A stretch of DNA of 30,109 nt. Source: Methanocellales archaeon (GTDB lineage Archaea; Halobacteriota; UBA148). The notes beneath the pieces are model-generated. The model worked only from the letters and a program-made list of their open reading frames with translations, was not told the origin of the DNA and searched no databases. Position 1 is the stretch's first letter; each line of letters starts with the position of its first letter. The position numbers and the translations under genes are program-made. This document shows positions 9,865 through 16,567 of the stretch, one piece after another. Location: assembly GCA_013415795.1 (NCBI GenBank), contig JAAEEL010000006.1, forward strand, positions 1-30,109. Reading direction: 5' to 3'.

Positions 9865-9951
9865 ATGGTCTTAGTCAAGCCTGATTATGCCCCATATTTA
9901 AGAGAGGATATCATGGAAAAAAGAAGAAAGAAGGGTATCGTGGAAAAATAA
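9865..9951 (+). CDS. Possible 28-aa small protein
   Basis: An ATG-initiated ORF of 28 codons begins MVLVKPDYAPYLREDI and ends in a lysine-rich tail. It lies between ileS and hsp20 and follows the TATA-like element at 9812-9820 by a plausible distance. There is no good Shine-Dalgarno motif. Its stop codon falls in the 5' arm of a hairpin. No family is recognised and it may be chance. Confidence 0.15.
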   Translation: MVLVKPDYAPYLREDIMEKRRKKGIVEK

Positions 9952-9964
9952 ATTTCATTTTTCC
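9942..9964. terminator. A/T hairpin between convergent ileS and hsp20
   Basis: A perfect 8-bp inverted repeat, GGAAAAAT / ATTTTTCC, has a 7-nt loop. It lies just past the 3' end of hsp20 (22 bp) and 210 bp past ileS, with A and T tracts usable on both strands. It could end transcription bidirectionally. Confidence 0.45.
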
Positions 9965-9985
9965 CTAATTCTTCTACTTTTGACT

Positions 9986-10606
9986 TCATTCTAGGTTGAT
10001 AAATACCCCTTTTGTTCTTTTTTTCTTAAATAGTAAGCTCAGTACACCATTATTGTATGTAGCTTTTGCACTATCTGGATCTACGTTTTCCCTGAACGAT
10101 ATTTCTTTGTAGAATTTTTTACCATTCGCTGCACGAATTTCTAGTGAGTTTTCTGTGGCATTTAGTTTGATGTCTGACTTGTTCATTCCAGGGAGCTCAA
10201 CGACTACCTCATAGGAGTTTTTTCCTTCTATTACGTCTGTCATTGGCTCTCTTTCACCGTTCATTGCAGGTTCGATTCTTCCCTGTGGTTCAAGTCGTAT
10301 ATTTCCGAATTCTTTGAATTCGGGCTCTTTACCTGGTTCATGTGTGTAGCTGAAGCCATATATGAATGGCCCATATTTTCTGATCGTGCCTGTAGGGGTT
10401 TTTTCTTCCCTTATGAATTCTTCTAGTTCTTTGGGTGGCTCTACCTCTTCTTCAAGCCTTTTTATCATTTCCTCAAAAGGATCTGAGAACCACTCTTCGA
10501 ATTTATATGGAAGTCTTATTTTTTCATCGAATGGATAGTATTCCTTAGCCATTTCTTCAAACATTCTTTCCATAATCCCGGAAAAAAAAGAGGACTTTCT
10601 TCGCAT
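9986..10606 (-). CDS. hsp20: Small heat-shock protein, archaeal Hsp20 with extended N-terminus
   Basis: This 206-residue chaperone is of the alpha-crystallin type. The alpha-crystallin domain is the C-terminal ~85 residues: YEVVVELPGMNKSDIKL, then a segment around NSLEIRA, and the closing GVLSLLFKKK (the A-x-x-x-NGVL signature). The N-terminal ~120 residues are unusually long and acidic. They include YGPFIYGFSYTHEPG and EFGNIRLEP, a layout seen in an archaeal Hsp20 subfamily related to GvpH. ATG 10606 has GGTGA six bases upstream. A TATA-like CTTTATGT lies about 40 bp upstream. It binds unfolding proteins as an ATP-independent holdase. It converges on ileS and diverges from mptE. Confidence 0.9.
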   Translation of the reverse strand: MRRKSSFFSGIMERMFEEMAKEYYPFDEKIRLPYKFEEWFSDPFEEMIKRLEEEVEPPKELEEFIREEKTPTGTIRKYGPFIYGFSYTHEPGKEPEFKEFGNIRLEPQGRIEPAMNGEREPMTDVIEGKNSYEVVVELPGMNKSDIKLNATENSLEIRAANGKKFYKEISFRENVDPDSAKATYNNGVLSLLFKKKRTKGVFINLE

Positions 10607-10983
10607 GTTGGGTCACCAGTAAATCCTGAGTTTTAATTTCACATAAAGCTTTTCTTTTATTGATTCGGAGGCCGATAACTAAATAATTGCACATAAGTTA
10701 TGGGTAAGAATAACGGAGGAGTAATTGAAGCGAATTCCACTTCACGATATTTCATCTGCCATGCTTCTTGATAGATATTATATATCGTGGAGGTCCATAG
10801 ATATAATAAGTGTATCACTACTATAATATATTATATAAATAGACGTAACCGTTAAGTATACCTAAGAGCTGGAGGGATGTTTTAAGGTCTACTATAATTC
10901 GATAGTTTTTTTATCGACTTCAAAGAACACGTTTAACTTTTGATAAGCAGGCGATAAACCAAAAAAAATGGGTGTGACTGTAG
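10607..10983. promoter_or_regulatory. hsp20/mptE divergent intergenic region
   Basis: This 377-bp AT-rich region holds the promoters of hsp20 (minus) and mptE (plus). Visible elements are a 14-bp palindrome TATAATATATTATA at 10822-10835, and an inverted repeat TCGATA / TATCGA around a T-run at 10899-10917. A possible 33-codon TTG-started ORF at 10725-10826 has a strong GGAGGAG in front but no recognisable product. The mptE ribosome-binding site is GGTGTGA at 10971-10977. Confidence 0.5.
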
Positions 10984-11610
10984 ATGAAATTCGATGAATG
11001 GGAGCCGATTTATAAGGAAATTTTGGATGAATTCGGATTTGATAGAGGCAGGGATGAAGAAGCTGCACTCCTATTATCTAAAATAATCAGAGATCGCTCA
11101 ATTAACATCCAGCGATTATCGGATTTGATATATAGAAAGCAAGTTATCATATGTGGAAACGCTCCCTTATTAGATGAGGAGCTTAGTAGTACAGACGTAT
11201 CTGGTCGTGTTATAATTGCTGCAGATGGTGCGACGTCCATCCTTCTGAAAAATTGCATAGTTCCAAATGTCGTCGTCACGGACCTAGATGGGTGTATGGA
11301 GGATATCATCAGCGCAGATAAGCAGTGTGCAATAATAGTGGTTCATGCACATGGCGATAACATTCCTGCTATTAAGCAATACGTTACATTGATGAAAAAT
11401 GTCATTGGCAGTACCCAGTCTAAGCCAATAAAAAACGTTCACAACTTTGGTGGGTTTACGGACGGTGATAGATGCGTCTTTCTCGCAAAAGAGTTTAATG
11501 CAGATAGCATTGAATTAATTGGCTTTGATTTTAAGGATCCCAACGTAAGCGAGATCAAGAGAAAGAAGTTACAATGGGCGGAAAGATTGATCAATATGTG
11601 CGAGTTTTAA
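10984..11610 (+). CDS. mptE: 6-hydroxymethyl-7,8-dihydropterin pyrophosphokinase MptE
   Basis: The protein has 208 residues and belongs to the MptE/DUF115 family. MptE makes 6-hydroxymethyl-dihydropterin diphosphate, a precursor of (tetrahydro)methanopterin, from ATP; it is unrelated to bacterial FolK. Diagnostic stretches are KQVIICGNAPLL near residue 52, IIAADGATSILL, VVTDLDGC (the acidic metal/phosphate site), VVHAHGDN, and the glycine-rich HNFGGFTDGDRCVFLA. The length fits the family. ATG 10984 follows GGTGTGA by six bases. Its stop codon abuts the stop codon of the convergent LarE-like gene with no spacer. It implies a C1 pathway using methanopterin. Confidence 0.92.
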   Translation: MKFDEWEPIYKEILDEFGFDRGRDEEAALLLSKIIRDRSINIQRLSDLIYRKQVIICGNAPLLDEELSSTDVSGRVIIAADGATSILLKNCIVPNVVVTDLDGCMEDIISADKQCAIIVVHAHGDNIPAIKQYVTLMKNVIGSTQSKPIKNVHNFGGFTDGDRCVFLAKEFNADSIELIGFDFKDPNVSEIKRKKLQWAERLINMCEF

Positions 11611-12351
11611 TCAAATTTCATCCCTCAAGTCCATGGTAACAGATTCGTAACCAAGGTGCTTGAGTTTTGAGATCAAATCTCCCAAATTCGACACTTTATC
11701 AAACTCATCTCTTGGGGCCTCTATTTGAGCTACTGGAAAGTGATCTCTCACCCTAATCGAACTCAAACCCATAGATTTAATGAGTTCCTCTGCTTGTTGT
11801 ATCCTTTTTAATCTCTCTGGTGTCACTTCTGAATTAAAAGGAATTCTAGTCGCTAAGCAAGATTCTGAAGGTTTTCTTGCAACCTTTTGATCAATATCAG
11901 CCATGATTCTTCTTATTTCTTTTTTATCCAGGCCAAGATCTGCAAGTGGTGAAATAACGCCTTCTTCTTTTTTGGCTTTTAGACCGGGTCTTTCCTCATG
12001 CAAGTCATCTGCATTGGTTCCGTCCATGATGACAGTGTATCCCAAATTCTTTATCTCTTCGATGATTCTTTTCTTGCAGAGATAACACCTGTTTGGAGGA
12101 TTGGCCCTAATTTCATCCTCAAGGATGTTGACGTTTAGAATTTTATGTCCAAGACCAAACTTTTCGGCAAACTCCTTGGAATCCTCTATGACACAATTTT
12201 GGATAAAATCTGACTTAATAGTAACAGCATCAGAGATGTCCTTGGCCGCATAGGCAACCAGAGAGCTGTCAACCCCACCGGAATATGCAACTGCAACCTT
12301 TTCACCCTCAAAATTTTTTATATAGCTCTTTATTCTGTCCATATCATTCAT
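11611..12351 (-). CDS. larE: LarE-like ATP-dependent sulfur transferase, three-Cys [4Fe-4S] type
   Basis: This 246-residue PP-loop protein is related to LarE, which inserts sulfur into the nickel-pincer nucleotide cofactor. The PP-loop SGGVDSS (24-30) activates a substrate by adenylation. It has Cys89 and Cys92 in RCYLCKK and Cys165 in SESCLATRIPF. In classical LarE a single cysteine at the last position is sacrificed. Homologues with three such cysteines (Thermotoga, Methanococcus) are known to hold a [4Fe-4S] cluster that carries sulfide instead, so this is probably the non-sacrificial type. LarB and LarC are not in the window, and the true substrate could be another thiolated molecule. Its neighbours are all sulfur or Fe-S genes. 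The start has GGGGG about nine bases upstream. Confidence 0.85.
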   Translation of the reverse strand: MNDMDRIKSYIKNFEGEKVAVAYSGGVDSSLVAYAAKDISDAVTIKSDFIQNCVIEDSKEFAEKFGLGHKILNVNILEDEIRANPPNRCYLCKKRIIEEIKNLGYTVIMDGTNADDLHEERPGLKAKKEEGVISPLADLGLDKKEIRRIMADIDQKVARKPSESCLATRIPFNSEVTPERLKRIQQAEELIKSMGLSSIRVRDHFPVAQIEAPRDEFDKVSNLGDLISKLKHLGYESVTMDLRDEI

Positions 12352-12428
12352 TCATAAAGCCCCCAATTACGATCCACGCCCTACTGAAAAGCTTTCTGTC
12401 GTCTTCTTGGAAATTTTGACTCATCCAT

Positions 12429-12881
12429 TCAAATCACTTCTTTAACTGACATTTCAGTCACTCGTTTGATGTCCTTTTCGAGTTCTCTCGGTAATCCAAA
12501 AATGCCGGGGTTGAGATAACCTTTGATTATTAAAGATGTTGCTTCATCCTCTGTCAGTCCCCTCGACATCAGATACCATAGCTCCTCATCCTTGATCCTG
12601 CCTACTGCTGCCTCATGTGACAGTTCACAACCCTTTACAAGTCCATCTAACAGCGGAATAGCATATATTTTCGCACTATCCGAAATGATAAGCCCTCTGC
12701 AGTCTATATGGGCTCTACCGTTGCTATCTCCTATAAGCTGACCCCTTGCATGTATCTTCGAACTATCTTTTCCCACACACCTAGTTAGCACTTGCCCTCT
12801 CCCTACGGCGAGGTTTACTCCTCTTAAAATCTCTTTTCCGTCAGCGCTGACATGTAGGTCTTTCACTTCTAACAAAGACAT
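12429..12881 (-). pseudogene. In-frame fusion of SufC N-terminus to SufB C-terminus (suf remnant)
   Basis: The 150-codon ORF begins MSLLEVKDLHVSADGKEILR and GVNLAVGRGQV (1-31), the start of the Fe-S assembly ATPase SufC. It stops matching SufC where Walker A should follow. From about residue 32 it matches the SufB C-terminal region: SKIHARGQLIGDS, HIDCRGLIISDS, KGCELSHEAAVGRI (containing the conserved H-E-A-A) and YLMSRGLTEDEATSLIIKGY. About 215 SufC codons and most of SufB are absent, while the reading frame is kept and there are no internal stops. The junction is near 12785-12795. The product has no ATPase site and no SufB core helix, so it should not work as either protein. It may be a recent sufC-sufB deletion, a small SufB-tail protein still in use, or an assembly error. 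GGAG lies ten bases before ATG 12881. An in-frame start at 12950 is less likely. Confidence 0.8.
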
Positions 12882-12901
12882 AATTATGCATCTCCATAGT
12901 T

Positions 12902-12928
12902 CTAGGGAGAGATTTTGAACTCTCCTAG
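12902..12928. promoter_or_regulatory. Hairpin in the suf-remnant 5' leader
   Basis: The arms CTAGGGAGAG / CTCTCCTAG (one bulged base) enclose an 8-nt loop, about 20 bp upstream of the suf-remnant start codon. On the minus-strand transcript this would form a stable leader stem between the promoter and the ribosome-binding site. Confidence 0.4.
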
Positions 12929-12970
12929 CCTGATCATTAGTCAGTAGCATCGACGCTTTGCCAACTTGGC

Positions 12971-13016
12971 TTAACGGCGTTAACTTTATATATGACTCTG
13001 ACTTAACAATTGTTAA
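12971..13016. promoter_or_regulatory. Shared TATA element flanked by two palindromic operators
   Basis: TTAACGGCGTTAA (12971-12983) and TTAACAATTGTTAA (13003-13016) are perfect inverted repeats with the same TTAAC/GTTAA half-sites. They lie on either side of TTTATATAT (12985-12993), which reads as a TATA box on both strands. Centre-to-centre spacing is about 32.5 bp, roughly three helical turns. On each strand the downstream palindrome falls between the TATA element and the expected start site. The site separates the suf remnant (minus) from the cysteine-rich HTH regulator (plus), so autoregulation by that protein is the natural inference. Confidence 0.65.
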
Positions 13017-13056
13017 TTATAAAATGATATGTTATATTAAACTTGTGGTGTTAAAA

Positions 13057-13416
13057 ATGAAACTCCCTTGTGAACTAGTAGTTTGGTATGTTTTGCCAAT
13101 TATAAGATCTGAATTGGCTAAAGAGCTCGTAAAATTGGGATTGTCTCAAAAAGAAGTGTCTAAAAGGCTTGGAATTACTCAAGCAGCAGTTTCGCAGTAT
13201 TTGAATGATAAGAGAGGTAGAGACATAAAATTTAAAGTGGATGTTAAGGAAGAGATCAAAGAGATTGCAAAAGATACGGCTATAGATAATGCCTTTAGCA
13301 ATTTGACACTTAGAATTTGTGAAGTCTGTACGAGGGTTAAGACAGACAAGACGCTCTGTGAACTGCATAAAGAGCATTATACGGTTCCTGAGGGTTGCAA
13401 CGTTTGCTTGGAATAA
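13057..13416 (+). CDS. HTH (XRE-like) regulator with C-terminal cysteine cluster, candidate Fe-S sensor
   Basis: The protein has 119 residues from ATG 13057 (MKLPCELVVWYVLPIIRSEL). Extension to 12958 would run the coding sequence through the promoter palindromes. The helix-turn-helix is at about 28-50 (LSQKEVSKRLGITQAAVSQY). The C-terminus has five cysteines: C88-x2-C91, C101, and C114-x2-C117. They could hold an Fe-S cluster or zinc. It resembles the archaeal COG2522 group of predicted regulators. Its position between a suf remnant and a cysteine desulfurase-fdhD-nadA run, behind two palindromes, suggests control of Fe-S or sulfur genes in the manner of SufR/IscR, but it is not homologous to those by anything I can see. 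It is probably the first gene of the following operon (46 bp to the desulfurase). Confidence 0.8.
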   Translation: MKLPCELVVWYVLPIIRSELAKELVKLGLSQKEVSKRLGITQAAVSQYLNDKRGRDIKFKVDVKEEIKEIAKDTAIDNAFSNLTLRICEVCTRVKTDKTLCELHKEHYTVPEGCNVCLE

Positions 13417-13462
13417 GAAAGGTATTTAATAAAACGATTCGTAGAAGTTGAGAGAAGACGAA

Positions 13463-14653
13463 ATGAATGTGGAAAAGATCAGAGGGGACTTCCCAATTTT
13501 AGATGAAGGAATAATTTACATGGACAGTGCAGCTACAAGCTTAACACCAGAGCCAGTTGTAGCCTCGATACAAAGCTATTACAGATGTTATAATGCAAAC
13601 GTTGAGAGAGGTGTTCACAGGCTGTCTCAGGTAGCTTCGCAACTCTACGAGGAGGCACATATAAAAGTTGCTGATTTCATTAAAGCCAAAGAAGAAGAGA
13701 TCATATTTACAAAGAATACTACAGAAGGAATCAACTTAGTCGCATCTGGGCTTGGATGGAATAGAGAAGACAAAATTATAACCAGCATACTAGAGCATCA
13801 TTCTAACTTAATGCCATGGCTACGAATTAAGAGAAAATTCGGAGTGAAACTAGAGATTGTTAAACCAAAAAATGGAGTCCTCCGCCCAGAAGATATCGAA
13901 AAGGTGGTAGATGATAGGACAAAGTTAGTTGCCCTAACACATGTTTCAAATGTTCTGGGTTTGATAACACCAATAAAAGAGATTGCAAAGGTCTGTAAGG
14001 AGAATAATGCCTTGTTTTTGGTTGATGGTGCCCAATCAGTGCCACATATACCCGTAGACGTAAAAGAACTGGGCTGCGACTTCCTAGCTTTTTCGGGGCA
14101 TAAAATGCTTGGGCCCACCGGGACTGGAATTTTATTCATGAGAATGCCGCTTTTAGAGAGTGTAGAACCCCTCACCATAGGGGGAGGAACAATAGATGAT
14201 GTTTCTCCAGAGGAGTATAAACTAAAGGAGAATTATGAGAGATTTGAAGCTGGTACGCCGAACATAGCTGGTGGGATCGCCCTTGGAAGTGCTGTTGAAT
14301 ATTTGGAAAATATCGGAATGAAAGATATAAGAAAACATGAGGAAAAACTAACTAAAAAATTTGTCCTTGGATTAGAAGAGATAGAAAATGTAGAAATCCT
14401 TCACCAATATCTAGATCAAAGAATAGGGGTGATTTCCTTTAACGTCGAGGGCTTAAACTCCCATGATGTCGCCTTGATGCTCGATGATTTTTCAAATATA
14501 ATGGTCAGATCGGGATATCATTGCTGCATGCCTTTAATGAAAGAGCTTGGTGTCAAGGGAGCAGTCCGAGTATCCTTATATTTATACAATACTGAAGATG
14601 AAGTCGAAACGTTACTGGGAATCGTTGAGGATATAGCCAGGAGTTCAGTTTAG
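13463..14653 (+). CDS. sufS: Cysteine desulfurase, SufS/CsdA type
   Basis: The 396-residue PLP enzyme takes sulfur from cysteine as an enzyme persulfide. ATG 13463 is preferred over TTG 13448 because GAGAAG precedes it. Features are YMDSAATSLTPEPV near the N-terminus, TEGINLVASGL, EHHSNLMPW, DGAQSVPH (the PLP-facing Asp and Gln), and SGHKMLGPTGTG with the Schiff-base lysine. RSGYHCCMPL contains the catalytic cysteine in the short-loop position typical of group II (SufS). Length is normal. The following fdhD starts at the base after the stop codon. In E. coli FdhD receives sulfur from the desulfurase IscS, so the pairing is functionally sensible. It would also feed the SufBCD scaffold, which here seems broken. 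Confidence 0.93.
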   Translation: MNVEKIRGDFPILDEGIIYMDSAATSLTPEPVVASIQSYYRCYNANVERGVHRLSQVASQLYEEAHIKVADFIKAKEEEIIFTKNTTEGINLVASGLGWNREDKIITSILEHHSNLMPWLRIKRKFGVKLEIVKPKNGVLRPEDIEKVVDDRTKLVALTHVSNVLGLITPIKEIAKVCKENNALFLVDGAQSVPHIPVDVKELGCDFLAFSGHKMLGPTGTGILFMRMPLLESVEPLTIGGGTIDDVSPEEYKLKENYERFEAGTPNIAGGIALGSAVEYLENIGMKDIRKHEEKLTKKFVLGLEEIENVEILHQYLDQRIGVISFNVEGLNSHDVALMLDDFSNIMVRSGYHCCMPLMKELGVKGAVRVSLYLYNTEDEVETLLGIVEDIARSSV

Positions 14654-15409
14654 ATGAAAAGCGTTCTAAAAGATTATATAAGATTTGAGGGAGATGCCAG
14701 TACAAAGCTAAAGGATGAAGTGGCTAAAGAGACTGCATTAGCTATTTATGTAAACGGCAGGCACTTTACAACTTCCATGATGAGCCCCCAAATGAAAAAA
14801 GAGTTCGTATTAGGTAATCTTTTATCAGAGGGAGTTATCAAAAGTGCGGAAGACGTAGAATCCATGAGAATACGTGATGACATAGCTAAAGTAATAACTA
14901 AAAATCCAGTCAAAGTGTTCGCTGCAAAAAGAGTTATAGTTAGTGGTTGCGGAGGTGCTTCTGGATTTTTGGATGAATCAAAGCTAACAAAGGTGGATTC
15001 CAATTTGAAATTGGACAGAAAGACGTTGTTTGAAGGTATGAAAAATATTTTGAGGTCCGAATTGTACAAGAGAACAGGTGGGACGCACACCTGTGCAATT
15101 CTTGATGTCTCCAAAATGGAGCGAATTTATATAGCAGAAGATATTGGTAGACACAACGCACTGGACAAAGTCATAGGATATGCACTGGCTGAAGAATGCC
15201 ATTTTCCAGATACTTTCGTGGTATGCACAGGAAGAATATCCTCTGAAATGGCTTTGAAATGCTCGATAGCAAAGATACCGATCGTTGCCTCAATTGGTGC
15301 TGTTACAAGTTTGGCTGTAGATATAGCCAATAAGACTGGAATAACACTTATTGGCTTTGTCAGGGGCAGAAGAATGAACATATATTCAAATGAACAGAGG
15401 ATAAGATGA
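14654..15409 (+). CDS. fdhD: FdhD sulfurtransferase
   Basis: This 251-residue protein is of the FdhD family, which passes sulfur from a cysteine desulfurase to the molybdenum/tungsten cofactor of formate dehydrogenases. Family stretches seen are GNLLSEGVI, RTGGTHTCAIL, EDIGRHNALDKVIGYAL, CTGRISSEMALK and IGAVTSLAVDIANKTGITL. The sulfur-carrying loop reads SGCGGASG, with a single cysteine at residue 99. The E. coli enzyme has a CxxC pair here. It starts directly after the desulfurase stop and ends in an ATGA overlap with nadA, so the three are translationally coupled. No formate dehydrogenase gene is in the window; the client enzyme must be elsewhere. Confidence 0.9.
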   Translation: MKSVLKDYIRFEGDASTKLKDEVAKETALAIYVNGRHFTTSMMSPQMKKEFVLGNLLSEGVIKSAEDVESMRIRDDIAKVITKNPVKVFAAKRVIVSGCGGASGFLDESKLTKVDSNLKLDRKTLFEGMKNILRSELYKRTGGTHTCAILDVSKMERIYIAEDIGRHNALDKVIGYALAEECHFPDTFVVCTGRISSEMALKCSIAKIPIVASIGAVTSLAVDIANKTGITLIGFVRGRRMNIYSNEQRIR

Positions 15410-16320
15410 TGAGGGCAAATACCAAAAATATCGAGAGACTGAAGGATAGAAAAAATGCGGTTATCCTTGCCCATAACTATCAAAGACCCGAGATTCAGGA
15501 TATTGCAGACTTTGTTGGCGATTCGCTAGAATTGTCTCAGAAAGCAACAAAGACAGATGCTGACATGATACTATTCTGTGGGGTGGATTTTATGGCAGAG
15601 ACTGCAAGTATACTAAACCCGGATAAAAAGGTTTTGATACCAGATTTTGGTGCCATTTGCCCGATGTCTCAGCAGCTGGAAACAGAAGAGCTGTTGGACG
15701 CTAAAAGGAAATATCCAGATGCCGAGGTAGTTTTATACATAAATACGTTAGCAGAGGATAAAGCCCATGCAGATTGTATTTGTACATCCGCAAATGCCGT
15801 CCAGATAGTGGAGTTGATGGACTCTGATTTGATTTTGTTTGGACCTGATAGCAACCTAGCACATTATGTTAGACAGAGAACGAGCAAGGAGATAATTTCC
15901 GTTCCAGAATATGGATTATGCCCGACACATCATCAAATAACTGAATCTGATTTATTGGATGCGAGAGAGAAGCACCCGGAAGCCAAAGTAGTTGTACACC
16001 CAGAATGCATACCAGAAATTCAAGAGGCGGCAGACCATATAGCCTCAACGAGTGGCATAGCCAGATATTGCAAAGCATCAGCAGAAAAGGAGTTTTTGAT
16101 AGGCACCGAAGTGGGGATGTTGCACAGGCTTGAGAAAGAGATTCCAGAAAAGAGATTTTATCCCCTCTCCATATATGCTGTTTGCCCACATATGAAAATG
16201 CACACGCTAGAAAAGGTGGAGATGGCACTGGAAACCGGAGAGCCCGAAGTAACCGTCCGAAAAGGCGTAGCAGACAAAGCCAGAGAAGCAATAGAAAGAA
16301 TGCTCGAACTTTCAAGATGA
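15406..16320 (+). CDS. nadA: Quinolinate synthase NadA
   Basis: The 304-residue enzyme condenses iminoaspartate with dihydroxyacetone phosphate to quinolinate in NAD synthesis, using a [4Fe-4S] cluster. The three expected cluster ligands are visible: Cys85 in FGAICPMSQQ, Cys172 in YGLCPTHHQ and Cys260 in YAVCPHMKMH. Their spacing is as in the archaeal enzymes. LAHNYQRPEIQDIADFVGDS at the N-terminus and NTLAEDKAHADCICTSAN are also typical. Length is normal. It overlaps fdhD by four bases (ATGA). No nadB/aspartate dehydrogenase or nadC is adjacent. Its last eight codons are part of a 29-bp sequence repeated at 17577-17605. Confidence 0.95.
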   Translation: MMRANTKNIERLKDRKNAVILAHNYQRPEIQDIADFVGDSLELSQKATKTDADMILFCGVDFMAETASILNPDKKVLIPDFGAICPMSQQLETEELLDAKRKYPDAEVVLYINTLAEDKAHADCICTSANAVQIVELMDSDLILFGPDSNLAHYVRQRTSKEIISVPEYGLCPTHHQITESDLLDAREKHPEAKVVVHPECIPEIQEAADHIASTSGIARYCKASAEKEFLIGTEVGMLHRLEKEIPEKRFYPLSIYAVCPHMKMHTLEKVEMALETGEPEVTVRKGVADKAREAIERMLELSR

Positions 16321-16323
16321 AAA
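16295..16323 (+). repeat. 29-bp direct repeat, copy 1 (nadA 3' end)
   Basis: This begins AAAGAATGCTCGAAC and ends GATGAAAA, covering the end of the coding sequence and the stop codon of nadA. An identical 29-bp copy lies at 17577-17605, 1282 bp away. The two copies bracket the YkgJ-like gene. Confidence 0.85.
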
Positions 16324-16403
16324 ATGTTCAAACTGGTAGATGTGTAATTTTACATACGATGGGATTGGAGAATGCACGAACTAAAAGTAGAGATACTAAA
16401 CCA

Positions 16404-16436
16404 AAAAAAATAGGAATAAATAATTACTATTTTTTT
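16404..16436. terminator. A/T hairpin downstream of nadA
   Basis: A perfect 10-bp inverted repeat, AAAAAAATAG / CTATTTTTTT, has a 13-nt loop and lies 84 bp after the nadA stop. The 3' arm ends in seven Ts, as expected for termination of the sufS-fdhD-nadA transcript. The remaining spacer (16321-16567) is AT-rich with no other feature seen. Confidence 0.55.
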
Positions 16437-16567
16437 AAAAAAAACCCTGATGATTCAAAACCCTTTAGCAAAAATATTATGATTCTCGATAAAGAATCAG
16501 AAGACTAGAATTTATTATAGAAATATTGGACATTAGCGAAAAAGGATAAATTGGTGAGGATAGAATA

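Noticed and set aside
10822..10835. AT palindrome TATAATATATTATA as an operator
   Set aside because: Such pure A/T palindromes arise easily by chance in an AT-rich spacer and it is not placed clearly relative to either start.
12896..12984. tRNA-like series of stems on the minus strand upstream of the suf remnant
   Set aside because: A D-arm-like, an anticodon-arm-like and a T-arm-like stem can be drawn. However, the T loop would have eight bases, the acceptor strands do not pair, and the last stem extends into a longer simple hairpin.
12958..13056. N-terminal extension of the cysteine-rich regulator
   Set aside because: It would place coding sequence over the TATA element and both palindromes and does not resemble the family start MKLPCELVVWYVLP.
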